Shown here one piece after another: positions 9,615 to 17,310 of a stretch of DNA of 23,568 nt. Each line of letters opens with the position of its first letter. Within the stretch, counting starts at the first letter, position 1. Source of the DNA: Lachnospiraceae bacterium EP-SM-12S-S03 (GTDB lineage Bacteria > Bacillota > Clostridia > Lachnospirales > Lachnospiraceae); assembly GCA_020540725.1 (NCBI GenBank), contig JAJBSL010000032.1:1-23568 (forward strand). The letters run 5' to 3'. The position numbers were made by a program, and so were the translations under genes. The notes under the pieces were generated by a model that was given only the letters and a program-made list of their open reading frames with translations, was not told the origin of the DNA and searched no databases.

Positions 9615-11363
9615 CTATTCTGTCATTACACCGTCTTCTAATGTCTCTCCATTCAGTACACGGTCAATCTCTGTCCGGATCTCTTCTACAGACGTTTCAT
9701 TTGGAATCGTTACATAAAGTTCCTGACTTCCTGATGAGAAACAAGCCTGCTGATCTCCGGTTCCATCCGCTGCTACGGATTTGATATTCCACTTTCCTCC
9801 CACGGAAAGCTGTCTCTTAATAAGCGCCTGCAATTGTTTCTGAGACATATTGGTCTCCACATTGCCGCTTACACTGTTGATAATGCTGTTTGCTTTCAAA
9901 AGCATAGACGGTGAAACCATTTTCTTGATCATAGCAGTCAAAACTGCCTGCTGATTCTTACCTCTCTGGTTGTCTCCATCCGGAAGATGTTTTCGCTCTC
10001 TTGAGAAAGCAAGCGCTTCCTCTCCGTTAAAGTGATTCACTCCCTTTTTCACATCCACGACTTTTCCGGCTGCCTTACTTGTTGTAAATTCATATTCAGA
10101 GTCTACATCTACGCCACCAAGTATATTGACAATATCAATCAATGAAGTAAAGTTCACTCTTGCATAGAACGGAATCTCCACATCATAAAGTTCGCTTAAT
10201 GTGCGAATCGAAGCATCCACTCCGTAAATTCCTGCATGCGTCAGCTTATCCTTCTGTCCATGCGATACTTCCGGAATCTCCACATAGTAATCACGTGGTG
10301 TCGTAACAAGCAGAATCTGTCTTGTTTTCGGATTCACAGTTGCGATAATGTTAACATCGCTTCGGCTGTTCTGTGTAATTTCTCCGTATACATCGATACC
10401 ACTGAGATATACACTAAACGGCTCTGTCACATCCACATCGATAGAAAGATCCTCAAGTTCTGTCTTAATATGGTGTGTATATATAATCTTTACCTTATCA
10501 GAATAACCGTCAAATTCATCCTCCAGGATTCCTTTGTATCCTTCATTATAAATGATTGCATCTACGTCACCATCATGAAGAGCTTTCGCCTGTGCATTCA
10601 CATTCTTATACTCAACCTCATCAATATCAGTTCCAAGATCCTTATCAATCTTCGCAACGGTCTCTTTCATATCATCGCCGCTGATGCTATACTGTACACC
10701 AAATTTGTAATTCTCTGCATCTGCAAGATTCTCTGCCGGATCATCTGCGCGAACAGCAACTACCATGGTGTCTACCGTAGTATTCCCACCGGTAATCCTT
10801 GCCAGAGCTCCGGTAGTGATTCCTAAGTAATAGGATGCCAATCCGATAATAAGCGTTACGACCGCTATATAAACCTTACCTATCGTTCCCCTTTTCCTTC
10901 GTTTTATCTGGCTCACGACTCCGATCAATAATAATATGATCAAAAATACACCAATCAAAACCATAAATTTCAATGGTATGATATTACTCAATGCCAGTAT
11001 TCCCACAAAGGCAACGGATACGATCAGTTGCAGGATCAGCAGGATATTTCCAAGAATGTTTCTCTTCGATCTCTCCGGACGGCGTCTTCTCCTGCCCTTC
11101 GGCTGGATTCGCTTCACATCTTCCTGGTTCATTCCGTCTCTATCGTAACGTCTCTCCAGTTCTGCTTCCGGCCGCCTTCTCTTATCCGGATCCGGTCTTC
11201 TTACCTTCCGAGATTCCGCTGTCCTATTGGAACTTCCCGGTGTTGACTTCGCCGGATTTGATCCCATAGTTCTTGCTTGTTGTCTTTCCAGTCTTTGTTT
11301 CTTTCGTTCCTGAAGTTTCTCATATTCGCGCCTTTCCTGTGCGCTCATACCTCTTCTTCCCAT
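9615..11363 (-). CDS. LytR-CpsA-Psr (LCP) family cell-wall glycopolymer ligase
   Basis: LCP enzymes attach anionic glycopolymers from lipid carriers to peptidoglycan on the outer face of the membrane. The protein (582 residues from the ATG at 11363) has a very basic, disordered N-terminus (1-102), three TM segments (about 103-127, 131-153, 163-186), an extracellular region that looks like part of a substrate-binding-protein fold (about 197-310), and the LCP catalytic domain (about 316-485). Typical LCP residues are R334-S-D (SRSDVNII), R357-D358 (TTPRDYYVEIP), R455/R457 (FSRERKH) and the DGDNQRGKNQQ block. I chose this start because AGGAAGG sits 8 nt upstream; the frame could extend nine codons to a TTG. 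Confidence 0.93.
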   Translation of the reverse strand: MGRRGMSAQERREYEKLQERKKQRLERQQARTMGSNPAKSTPGSSNRTAESRKVRRPDPDKRRRPEAELERRYDRDGMNQEDVKRIQPKGRRRRRPERSKRNILGNILLILQLIVSVAFVGILALSNIIPLKFMVLIGVFLIILLLIGVVSQIKRRKRGTIGKVYIAVVTLIIGLASYYLGITTGALARITGGNTTVDTMVVAVRADDPAENLADAENYKFGVQYSISGDDMKETVAKIDKDLGTDIDEVEYKNVNAQAKALHDGDVDAIIYNEGYKGILEDEFDGYSDKVKIIYTHHIKTELEDLSIDVDVTEPFSVYLSGIDVYGEITQNSRSDVNIIATVNPKTRQILLVTTPRDYYVEIPEVSHGQKDKLTHAGIYGVDASIRTLSELYDVEIPFYARVNFTSLIDIVNILGGVDVDSEYEFTTSKAAGKVVDVKKGVNHFNGEEALAFSRERKHLPDGDNQRGKNQQAVLTAMIKKMVSPSMLLKANSIINSVSGNVETNMSQKQLQALIKRQLSVGGKWNIKSVAADGTGDQQACFSSGSQELYVTIPNETSVEEIRTEIDRVLNGETLEDGVMTE

Positions 11364-11410
11364 TGGTATTTCCTTCCTGTTTTCTCTCAAGAATTTTCAT
11401 ATACCACACT

Positions 11411-11439
11411 ATATTATTACAAAACTATTAAAAACACAA
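11411..11439 (-). promoter_or_regulatory. Possible sigma-A promoter of the LCP gene
   Basis: On the minus strand, TTGTGT (11439-11434), a 17-bp spacer and TAATAT (11416-11411) lie about 50 nt before the LCP start codon. Confidence 0.5.
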
Positions 11440-11481
11440 GATTTATTTCACAGTTTAAGACTTTCATAAGATTACAAGCCG

Positions 11482-11937
11482 CTAGTCATACGCCTTTACC
11501 GTAACTTCCTTCGTATCAAAATCCATAAAAATCTGGAATGCATTTCTGTTCTCATCCTCATCCCATATTTCTACAAATTTCGGTGTAACTTCAATTAAAA
11601 TCTCAGTATCTACGTGTGAATATGCATTGTAGCTCTGCCATAAAAACTCTTTGTATTTCTTCTCAAATACCCTTCCTTCTTCGTCAACTACAAGCCCTTT
11701 ATTCTTCGCAATTCCTTCCACCTGCACTCCGTTAAAACACATGGCAACACGGTTATTTTTATATAGCTGCTGTGTTTTTCTGAAATTTTTATCCGTTTTA
11801 AAATAAATCTTATCATTATAGAAGATGCAGCTCACGTTCCTTACCATAGGATAATCGTCCACACAACTTGCAAGCGCCATAATTTTAAAATCTCCGAGTT
11901 TCTTAAGATATACTTCTTTTGCTTCTCTAAAATCCAT
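11482..11937 (-). CDS. Pyridoxamine 5'-phosphate oxidase-fold flavoprotein
   Basis: This 151-residue single-domain protein has the FMN-binding split-barrel pattern of the PNPOx-like superfamily: MALASCVDDYPMVRNVSCIFY (about 20-40), an interior strand with KIYFKTDKNFRKTQQL, and NRVAMCFNGVQVEG. Members bind FMN or related cofactors, and small stand-alone forms are mostly of unknown substrate. AGGAGG precedes the ATG. It starts 22 nt after the ribU stop and has no terminator in between, so it should be co-transcribed under the FMN riboswitch, which fits a flavin-binding role. True pyridoxine oxidase activity is unlikely to be inferable here. Confidence 0.82.
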   Translation of the reverse strand: MDFREAKEVYLKKLGDFKIMALASCVDDYPMVRNVSCIFYNDKIYFKTDKNFRKTQQLYKNNRVAMCFNGVQVEGIAKNKGLVVDEEGRVFEKKYKEFLWQSYNAYSHVDTEILIEVTPKFVEIWDEDENRNAFQIFMDFDTKEVTVKAYD

Positions 11938-11959
11938 TTCTTTTTCCTCCTGATATCAC

Positions 11960-12607
11960 TTAAATTACTTGCTGCATTGCCAGAATAATTCCGATGATCG
12001 ACGCCAAGATAAACAACGCAACTAAGAACAATCCTGCACTTATCTTTGTCTCATGGTCACTATTTTCCACAAGATTCGCTTTTCTAAGTGCTTTCACAAC
12101 TCCTTTATAGAGTACAAATGTTGCACAAGCGTTCAATCCTCCTTTTAACAGATTAAATGGCAGAATCCCCGGCAAAAGCAGCTTCACTACTTCCTGCCTC
12201 GGCATACTGAAATAAATCGGTGTGATAATGTAGTTCCACAAAATCATACTTCCTGTCAAAAGAAGAACTCCAAGCACCAAACCTGTGATTGCACCCTTTC
12301 TCGTATGATTTTTCTTGTAGAAAAATGCTGCCGTACATGCAAATGTGCTGGTGGCGATCACATTCATTAAGACATCCAGTATTGTTCCCCCACGAAAAAG
12401 AATCTCCAGAAGCGAACAAATAAGGCTCATAACAAATGCTGACATCGGTCCGAAAATAAATCCTCCAATTGCAATTACAATGTCCTTTGGATCATATTTC
12501 AAAAATGCAACTGCAGGAACCATCGGAAAAGAAATCAAAAGATTCACCGCCATAGCCATCGCACAAAGCATGCCGATCGTTGTGACCTTCTTAGCTGTAA
12601 AATTCAT
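11960..12607 (-). CDS. ribU: ECF transporter substrate-binding component, riboflavin (RibU)
   Basis: RibU is the membrane S-component that binds riboflavin and docks onto the shared ECF module (EcfT and two ATPases) for uptake. The 215-residue protein has about five to six hydrophobic segments, with IGMLCAMAMAVNLLISFP near the N-terminus and the block KYDPKDIVIAIGGFIFGP typical of ECF S-components. No ATPase genes are nearby, as expected for group II ECF systems. The start at 12607 is set by AAGGAGGGA 6 nt upstream; the open frame upstream has no ribosome site. The FMN riboswitch in its leader supports riboflavin as the substrate. Confidence 0.92.
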   Translation of the reverse strand: MNFTAKKVTTIGMLCAMAMAVNLLISFPMVPAVAFLKYDPKDIVIAIGGFIFGPMSAFVMSLICSLLEILFRGGTILDVLMNVIATSTFACTAAFFYKKNHTRKGAITGLVLGVLLLTGSMILWNYIITPIYFSMPRQEVVKLLLPGILPFNLLKGGLNACATFVLYKGVVKALRKANLVENSDHETKISAGLFLVALFILASIIGIILAMQQVI

Positions 12608-12766
12608 ATCCGATCCCTCCTTATAAAATGTAATTAATAAGACTGCTTGTATCGCAGCCGCCGCGCGCGAGCGGAGTCTGATCATACTGATTTACTTACC
12701 ATCAACTACATATTCTCACACGCAGTGTGTTTTTTATTGCAGGAGAAACAAAGCTTTTCCAACAAT

Positions 12767-12804
12767 AAAAAACGTACCTCAAATAAACTCACAGGTACGT
12801 TTTT
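12767..12804 (-). terminator. Riboswitch-controlled intrinsic terminator in the ribU leader
   Basis: A 12-bp stem (arms 12767-12779 and 12793-12804, core ACGTACCT/AGGTACGT) is followed on the minus strand by a T-run. It lies between the FMN aptamer and ribU, where an attenuator is expected. Confidence 0.85.
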
Positions 12805-12865
12805 AATGCATTCTAAAAGGAGGATTCCATTTCTCTGATAGAAAAACTCCCGTTGTATCAAAAAC

Positions 12866-12971
12866 ACTTCTTTCATCCAGACTTTAACTGTTGCTACCGG
12901 AATTGCACCGGTTCGGCCATAATGGTTCGCGGAGTATACCGCCAGTAGAGAATTGCACTCTGCCCTGAAGT
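12866..12971 (-). ncRNA. FMN riboswitch (RFN element)
   Basis: On the minus strand the conserved RFN elements appear in order: ACTTCAGGGCAGAGTG at the 5' side, CTACTGGCGGTAT, CCGGTGCAATTCCGGTAGC, and at the 3' side AACAGTTAAAGTCTGGATG and AAGAAGT. The P1 helix is closed by ACTTC (12971-12967) with GAAGT (12870-12866). The aptamer binds FMN and lowers expression of downstream riboflavin genes. Here the terminator about 60 nt further on implies control by transcription termination. It governs ribU and the flavoprotein behind it. Confidence 0.95.
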
Positions 12972-12991
12972 ATTATTTTTTGGTTGTTCCT

Positions 12992-13020
12992 ATTGTAATC
13001 CCATTTGCGCAAAAAGTAAA
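12992..13020 (-). promoter_or_regulatory. Sigma-A promoter of the FMN riboswitch-ribU transcript
   Basis: On the minus strand, TTTACT (13020-13015), a 17-bp spacer and TACAAT (12997-12992) put transcription start roughly 15 nt before the aptamer. Confidence 0.75.
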
Positions 13021-13045
13021 TACTTTTTCTCAAGGATTATAATAG

Positions 13046-13074
13046 TTTACATTTTATATTGAATGTCTTATAAT
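13046..13074 (+). promoter_or_regulatory. Sigma-A promoter of the PPi-phosphofructokinase gene
   Basis: TTTACA (13046-13051), a 17-bp spacer and a perfect TATAAT (13069-13074) lie 37 nt before the start codon. It diverges from the ribU promoter; the two -35 boxes are 25 bp apart. Confidence 0.85.
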
Positions 13075-13110
13075 CAAAGATAAATATATAAATACAAAAG
13101 GAGACTAAAT

Positions 13111-14769
13111 ATGGAAATTTCAGCATTACAAAAAGCCAGATATGCGTATTCTCCGAAGCTTCCGGGAATGTTAAGAAATGGCATTGCAGATATTTGTGTT
13201 AAGGAAGGCGAAGAGACTCAAAGTGTAGCCGATCAGGAGAAGATCAAAGCTCTTTTCCCAAATACTTACGGTAAGAAAGAGATCACTTTCCAGAAAGGAC
13301 AGAACACTTCTGAAGCTAAAAAGCAGGTTGTAGGTGTAATCCTGTCCGGTGGACAGGCTCCGGGCGGACACAACGTAATCTGCGGATTATATGATGCTCT
13401 AAAAGCAACAAATTCTGAAAATGTTCTTTACGGTTTCAAAAAAGGACCAAGCGGACTTCTGGAAGATGATTATTTAATCTTTGATGATGAGTATATCAAC
13501 CAGTTCAGAAACACAGGTGGATTCGATATCATCGGTTCCGGCAGAACAAAACTTGAAACAAACGAACAGTTTGCAATTGCTGCAGAAGTTTGTAAGAAAC
13601 ACGGCATTACTGCAATCGTAATTATTGGTGGTGATGACTCCAATACAAACGCAGCCGTACTTGCTGAATATTTTGCCGCTCACAATACAGGTGTTCAGGT
13701 AATCGGATGTCCTAAGACAATCGACGGCGACCTTAAGAACGAAGATATCGAATGTTCTTTCGGTTTCGATACAGCAACAAAGACATACAGCGAGCTGATT
13801 GGTAACATTGAACGTGATGCCAACTCTGCAAAGAAATACTGGCACTTTATTAAAGTAATGGGACGCTCTGCTTCACACGTTGCATTAGAATGTGCTCTTG
13901 AAACACAGCCGAACATCTGCTTAGTTTCCGAAGAAGTTGCAGCTAAGAAGATGTCTCTGTCTCAGATTGCAGATTACATTGCAGATTCTGTTGCTACAAG
14001 AGCTTCCAAAGGAATGAACTTTGGTGTTGCAGTTATCCCGGAAGGTGTTGTTGAATTCGTTCCTGAATTCTCAGTATTAATCCAGGAAATCAACGAATTA
14101 CTCGCTGGAAGTAAAGCGGATGCATTCAACGCTCTTCCAACATGGAAGGAGAAATACACATTTATCGAAGACGGATTAACAAAAGAATCTATGAACGTAT
14201 TTGCAATTCTTCCTGAGAGCATCCAGCAGCAGTTATTCCTTGAAAGAGATCCACATGGAAATGTACAGGTATCTCTCATTGAATCAGAGAAATTATTCTC
14301 TGCCCTTGTAAAAGACAAATTAGAAGAAAGAAAAGCCGCAGGTACATACAATGGAAAATTCAATGCACTTCATCATTTCTTTGGATATGAAGGAAGATGT
14401 GCATTCCCATCCAATTTCGATTCTGACTACTGCTATTCATTAGGATACAACGCATTCATGCTGATCCAGTACGGTTACAACGGTTACTTATCCAAAGTTT
14501 CCAACCTTTCCAAACCGGCAAACGAATGGGTTGCAGGCGGTATGCCGATCACAAAGATGATGAACATCGAAAGACGTCACGGTGAAGACAAACCGGTTAT
14601 CAAGAAAGCTCTCGTTGAACTTGACGGTGCACCATTCAAATACTTTGAAGCTCACAGAGAAGAATGGGCAGCAGACACATGTTTCACATATCCTGGAGCT
14701 ATTCAGTATTACGGACCTTCTGAAGTTTGTGATATTACAACAAAAACACTTGCCCTTGAACAGGCATAA
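13111..14769 (+). CDS. pfp: Pyrophosphate-dependent 6-phosphofructokinase (PFP)
   Basis: It reversibly phosphorylates fructose-6-phosphate with PPi, a cytoplasmic glycolytic step that saves ATP. The 552-residue protein is of the long PFP type. The phosphoryl-donor motif is GGDDSN (173-178), with the aspartate that blocks ATP and marks PPi use in place of the GGDGS/T of ATP enzymes. The second marker is the lysine of PKTIDGDL (K202), with D205 as the likely catalytic base. GRSASH (251-256) binds fructose phosphate. An AAGGAG site and a strong promoter precede it. Codon use is biased as in highly expressed genes. It is a single-gene transcript ending in a strong terminator. Confidence 0.95.
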   Translation: MEISALQKARYAYSPKLPGMLRNGIADICVKEGEETQSVADQEKIKALFPNTYGKKEITFQKGQNTSEAKKQVVGVILSGGQAPGGHNVICGLYDALKATNSENVLYGFKKGPSGLLEDDYLIFDDEYINQFRNTGGFDIIGSGRTKLETNEQFAIAAEVCKKHGITAIVIIGGDDSNTNAAVLAEYFAAHNTGVQVIGCPKTIDGDLKNEDIECSFGFDTATKTYSELIGNIERDANSAKKYWHFIKVMGRSASHVALECALETQPNICLVSEEVAAKKMSLSQIADYIADSVATRASKGMNFGVAVIPEGVVEFVPEFSVLIQEINELLAGSKADAFNALPTWKEKYTFIEDGLTKESMNVFAILPESIQQQLFLERDPHGNVQVSLIESEKLFSALVKDKLEERKAAGTYNGKFNALHHFFGYEGRCAFPSNFDSDYCYSLGYNAFMLIQYGYNGYLSKVSNLSKPANEWVAGGMPITKMMNIERRHGEDKPVIKKALVELDGAPFKYFEAHREEWAADTCFTYPGAIQYYGPSEVCDITTKTLALEQA

Positions 14770-14775
14770 AATGAT

Positions 14776-14823
14776 AAAAAGCTTCTGGGTTGTTGCGTTA
14801 TCCACGCATCCCAGAAGCTTTTT
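14776..14823. terminator. Bidirectional terminator between pfp and the purine permease gene
   Basis: Perfect 14-nt arms (14776-14789 and 14810-14823) begin with A5 and end with T5, and flanking ATGATA/TATCAT extends the pairing. It lies 7 nt past the pfp stop and 14 nt past the stop of the convergent permease gene. Confidence 0.9.
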
Positions 14824-14837
14824 GCTATCATTTTTAA

Positions 14838-16220
14838 TTATAATAAGAAATATTTTCCAATAAAGAGAACAGCAAGAACAATCATCAGTATGCTGATTTT
14901 CTTTTCTTTTGCTTTCCCTGCCACCAGATTCAGTACGACATAAGAAATCACACCCATTGCAATACCTTCTGAAATACTGTAGAAGAATGGCATAGCCGCT
15001 ATACAGATAAAGCAAGGAATGCCTTCTGTGAAATCAGAAAAATCAATATTTACTACATTTGTTAACATATAGAAACCAACAACCACAAGCGCAGGAGCTG
15101 TCGCAAATGATGGAATTGCAAGGAAAATCGGCGAGAGCAGTAAAGATGCACCGAATAGAATCGCTGTTGTCACTGCTGTAAGACCCGTACGTCCACCTTC
15201 TGTAACGCCTGAGGCACTCTCCACAAAGGTTGTAACTGTCGATGTTCCGATTACGGCTCCTGCTGTTGTTGCAACCGCATCTGCCATCAAAGCACCTTTG
15301 ATCCTTGGCAGCTTCCCATTTTCATCCAACATATTAGCTTTCGTAGAAACACCGATCAATGTTCCGAGTGTGTCAAACACATCCACAAACAAAAATGCAA
15401 ATACAACTACAATAAACTGCCCGATATTAATTCCGGAAAAACTGAGCTTTCCAAAAATCGGAGCCAGACTTGGTATGCTGATTCCTTTACTGAAATCCGG
15501 AAGCAGACTAAACATTCCAAGTTCCGGGTTCGGAACATAGAATCCTGCCAACTGACAGATAATTCCCAAAATCCATGTGATTAAAATTCCCCAAAGAATG
15601 TTTCCTTTGATATCTTTCACAACGAGAATTGCTGTGATGAGAATTCCAATCACCGCAAGGAGAACCGTAATTCCTACATCATGCATGGATGCTTTCACTC
15701 CATTTAATTCGTTGTATCCTTCTATAGAAAATAGTTCCACCAAAGTAGAACCGCCAATTACAATTTTAGCATTCTGCAATCCTATAAATGCAATAAACAA
15801 ACCAATACCTACACTAACTGCAGACTTTAAATTCATTGGAATTGCATTAAAAATAGCCTCACGCACATTTGTTACAGACAATGCAATAAATATCAGACCT
15901 TCCACAAAAACAGCCGCAAGCGCAACCTGCCATGTATACCCCATTCCAATTACAACTGTATATGCAAAATACGCATTCAATCCCATTCCCGGTGCCAATG
16001 CAAACGGATAGTTTGCAAAAATTGCCATCAACAGTGTTCCTAAAAACGCCGCCAATGCTGTTGCTGTAAATACCGCCCCTTGATCCATTCCTGCCGCAGC
16101 CAGAATACTCGGGTTTACTGCCAATATGTATGCCATTGTCATAAACGTTGTGATACCGGCAAGCACTTCTGTCTTTACAGTCGTATGATTCTCTTTCAAT
16201 TTAAATAACTTTTCCAGCAT
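14838..16220 (-). CDS. NCS2-family purine base permease, AzgA/PbuG (guanine/hypoxanthine) type
   Basis: This 460-residue polytopic membrane protein has 12 or more hydrophobic segments. Family blocks are APGMGLNAYFAY (about 76-87), FVDVFDTLGTLIGV in the middle, and GTSTVTTFVESASGVTEGGRTGLTAV, all characteristic of the AzgA-like branch that imports guanine, hypoxanthine or adenine by proton symport. GAGGAGG precedes the ATG. I found no purine riboswitch in its 170-nt upstream region, although many Firmicutes relatives have one. Context (the purO-purH pair about 8 kb away) is consistent with purine supply but does not show the exact base. Confidence 0.9.
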   Translation of the reverse strand: MLEKLFKLKENHTTVKTEVLAGITTFMTMAYILAVNPSILAAAGMDQGAVFTATALAAFLGTLLMAIFANYPFALAPGMGLNAYFAYTVVIGMGYTWQVALAAVFVEGLIFIALSVTNVREAIFNAIPMNLKSAVSVGIGLFIAFIGLQNAKIVIGGSTLVELFSIEGYNELNGVKASMHDVGITVLLAVIGILITAILVVKDIKGNILWGILITWILGIICQLAGFYVPNPELGMFSLLPDFSKGISIPSLAPIFGKLSFSGINIGQFIVVVFAFLFVDVFDTLGTLIGVSTKANMLDENGKLPRIKGALMADAVATTAGAVIGTSTVTTFVESASGVTEGGRTGLTAVTTAILFGASLLLSPIFLAIPSFATAPALVVVGFYMLTNVVNIDFSDFTEGIPCFICIAAMPFFYSISEGIAMGVISYVVLNLVAGKAKEKKISILMIVLAVLFIGKYFLL

Positions 16221-16390
16221 TTCTTATCCTCCTCATAGTCTCTTTTGAAACACACATTTTTTACTTTATCAAAGAAATGCAGTAAAGTAAAATAAGTAAA
16301 TCTCAATAACATTCATAAGAATTTCTTAAGAGTGTACTCATCTGCTCTTATTTAGGACTATCTATTTTGATATGCTCCCATTCTATTTCT

Positions 16391-16597
16391 TTATTCATCG
16401 TCTGTAAAAAAGAACAACTCTTCTACTGTCGTTTCAAAAATTTTGGCAATGTCCATCGCAAGCTTCAAAGACGGATTATACTTTCCATTCTCCAAATTTC
16501 CAATCGTTTCTCTTCTAACATTTACCAAATCTGCCAAATCACTCTGGCTCATATTATATCTTGCCCGATACTCTTTCAATTTTGTATAAAGTGCCAT
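16391..16597 (-). CDS. Small XRE-family (Cro/CI-type) transcriptional regulator
   Basis: This 68-residue protein consists of one helix-turn-helix domain (about 5-58): LKEYRARYNMSQSDLADLVNV, then RRETIGNLENGKYNPSLKLAMDIA, ending with the acidic tail TTVEELFFFTDDE. Regulators of this size and sequence usually sit next to a small membrane protein gene, as here, where a DUF3796-like gene lies upstream on the same strand. It is probably autoregulatory through the inverted repeat over the shared promoter at 17136-17153. A GAGGGA site precedes the ATG, 15 nt behind the small frame ending at 16613. Confidence 0.9.
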   Translation of the reverse strand: MALYTKLKEYRARYNMSQSDLADLVNVRRETIGNLENGKYNPSLKLAMDIAKIFETTVEELFFFTDDE

Positions 16598-16612
16598 CTT
16601 CTTCCCTCTTTC

Positions 16613-16726
16613 TTACTCCGATTCCTCCATCATTCTCTTTTCCTTACTCCTAAAACGAAGCATGCTGACGGAGAATACTACAATCATCGATATCATACTG
16701 AAAATAAGGATGAAAAATCCAAGCAT
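16613..16726 (-). pseudogene. Displaced C-terminal TM segment of the DUF3796-like gene, or a separate 37-residue membrane peptide
   Basis: Read from the ATG at 16726 this gives 37 residues: one strong TM helix (MLGFFILIFSMISMIVVFSV) and a charged tail (RFRSKEKRMMEESE). The same frame stays open upstream to about 16782 with a plausible Cys/Gly-rich stretch (CKGKCGYGGCFPLEQY), overlapping the end of the preceding gene in another frame. No ribosome site precedes the ATG. The simplest reading is that this is the natural C-terminus (TM4) of the upstream gene, split off by a one-base frameshift. A genuine small protein is the alternative. Confidence 0.5.
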
Positions 16727-16734
16727 GTACTGTT

Positions 16735-17094
16735 CTAACGGGAAGCACCCACCGTAGCCACATTTCCCTTTACAGTTATATCAACCCATTCCACTCCATA
16801 TGCCATTGTCATTCCCCGGATAAACAGAATCGTCATTCCAACCGTGATTACAGTAAATGCCGTCCAAAATCCCCTCGTACTTGCCCGTCGTACATTCTCC
16901 CAGAACAATTCATCCGCTTTCATCTTCCTATAAGAAAAGAATGTAAAAAATAGAAGAAACGGGATAAAAACAGGGATGAAAAGGATACCGAGTATTCCTA
17001 GAATTCCTAACCATCCAAGATACGATAATGGATTGGATGGGAATACTTTTTTCAAATAATTTCTGAGCTTTTTCTCTTTACCTCCACACTTCAT
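16735..17094 (-). CDS. DUF3796-like small membrane protein, probably frameshifted near its 3' end
   Basis: The start at 17094 is set by AAGGAGGA 6 nt upstream, giving 119 residues. It has a basic N-terminus, the segment YLGWLGILGILGILFIPVFIP (two closely spaced TM helices), then the block DELFWENVRRASTRGFW, then another TM (FTVITVGMTILFIRGMTM). The YLGxLG repeats and the E-N-V-R-x-A block match what I know of DUF3796 proteins, which pair with small XRE regulators. Such proteins normally have a further TM; here the frame ends in VDITVKGNVATVGASR while a good TM continues in the minus-one frame (see 16613-16726). Function is unknown. Confidence 0.7.
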   Translation of the reverse strand: MKCGGKEKKLRNYLKKVFPSNPLSYLGWLGILGILGILFIPVFIPFLLFFTFFSYRKMKADELFWENVRRASTRGFWTAFTVITVGMTILFIRGMTMAYGVEWVDITVKGNVATVGASR

Positions 17095-17142
17095 AACGAC
17101 TCCTCCTTTATCATTGTTCGAAATACATCTCTTATTGTGATA

Positions 17143-17171
17143 AATATACCACATTTACTTTTGTAAGTCAA
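17143..17171 (-). promoter_or_regulatory. Sigma-A promoter of the DUF3796-XRE unit with overlapping inverted repeat
   Basis: On the minus strand, TTGACT (17171-17166), a 17-bp spacer and TATATT (17148-17143). An inverted repeat TGTGAT-N6-ACCACA (17136-17153, 5 of 6 positions matching) covers the -10 box and is a plausible operator for the XRE protein encoded downstream. Confidence 0.7.
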
Positions 17172-17310
17172 GATAACACTCCAATGGATTCTATGGTATG
17201 ACTAACGTTTAGGTAACTGAGAAGACTTGATTTTACCGGTTTCTTGAAATAATAAGTATAAATGTAGAAATTATAGATGAATATTCCCTCTCTGAAACCA
17301 TATTATATTC

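Noticed and set aside
11364..11390. N-terminal extension of the LCP protein to a TTG codon
   Set aside because: The ATG at 11363 has AGGAAGG at good spacing; the TTG has no ribosome site.
12720..12746. Short plus-strand hairpin CACAC-GCA-GTGTG followed by T6
   Set aside because: The stem is only 5 bp and there is no plus-strand gene before it; it lies inside the minus-strand ribU leader.
16221..16390. Possible purine riboswitch upstream of the AzgA/PbuG-type permease
   Set aside because: I looked for the conserved TATA...CCTAAT and TCTACC core of the purine aptamer and did not find it on the minus strand. Only an A+T-rich inverted repeat (TTTTACTTT at 16259-16267 with AAAGTAAAA at 16284-16292) is present, without a T-tract or known regulator match.
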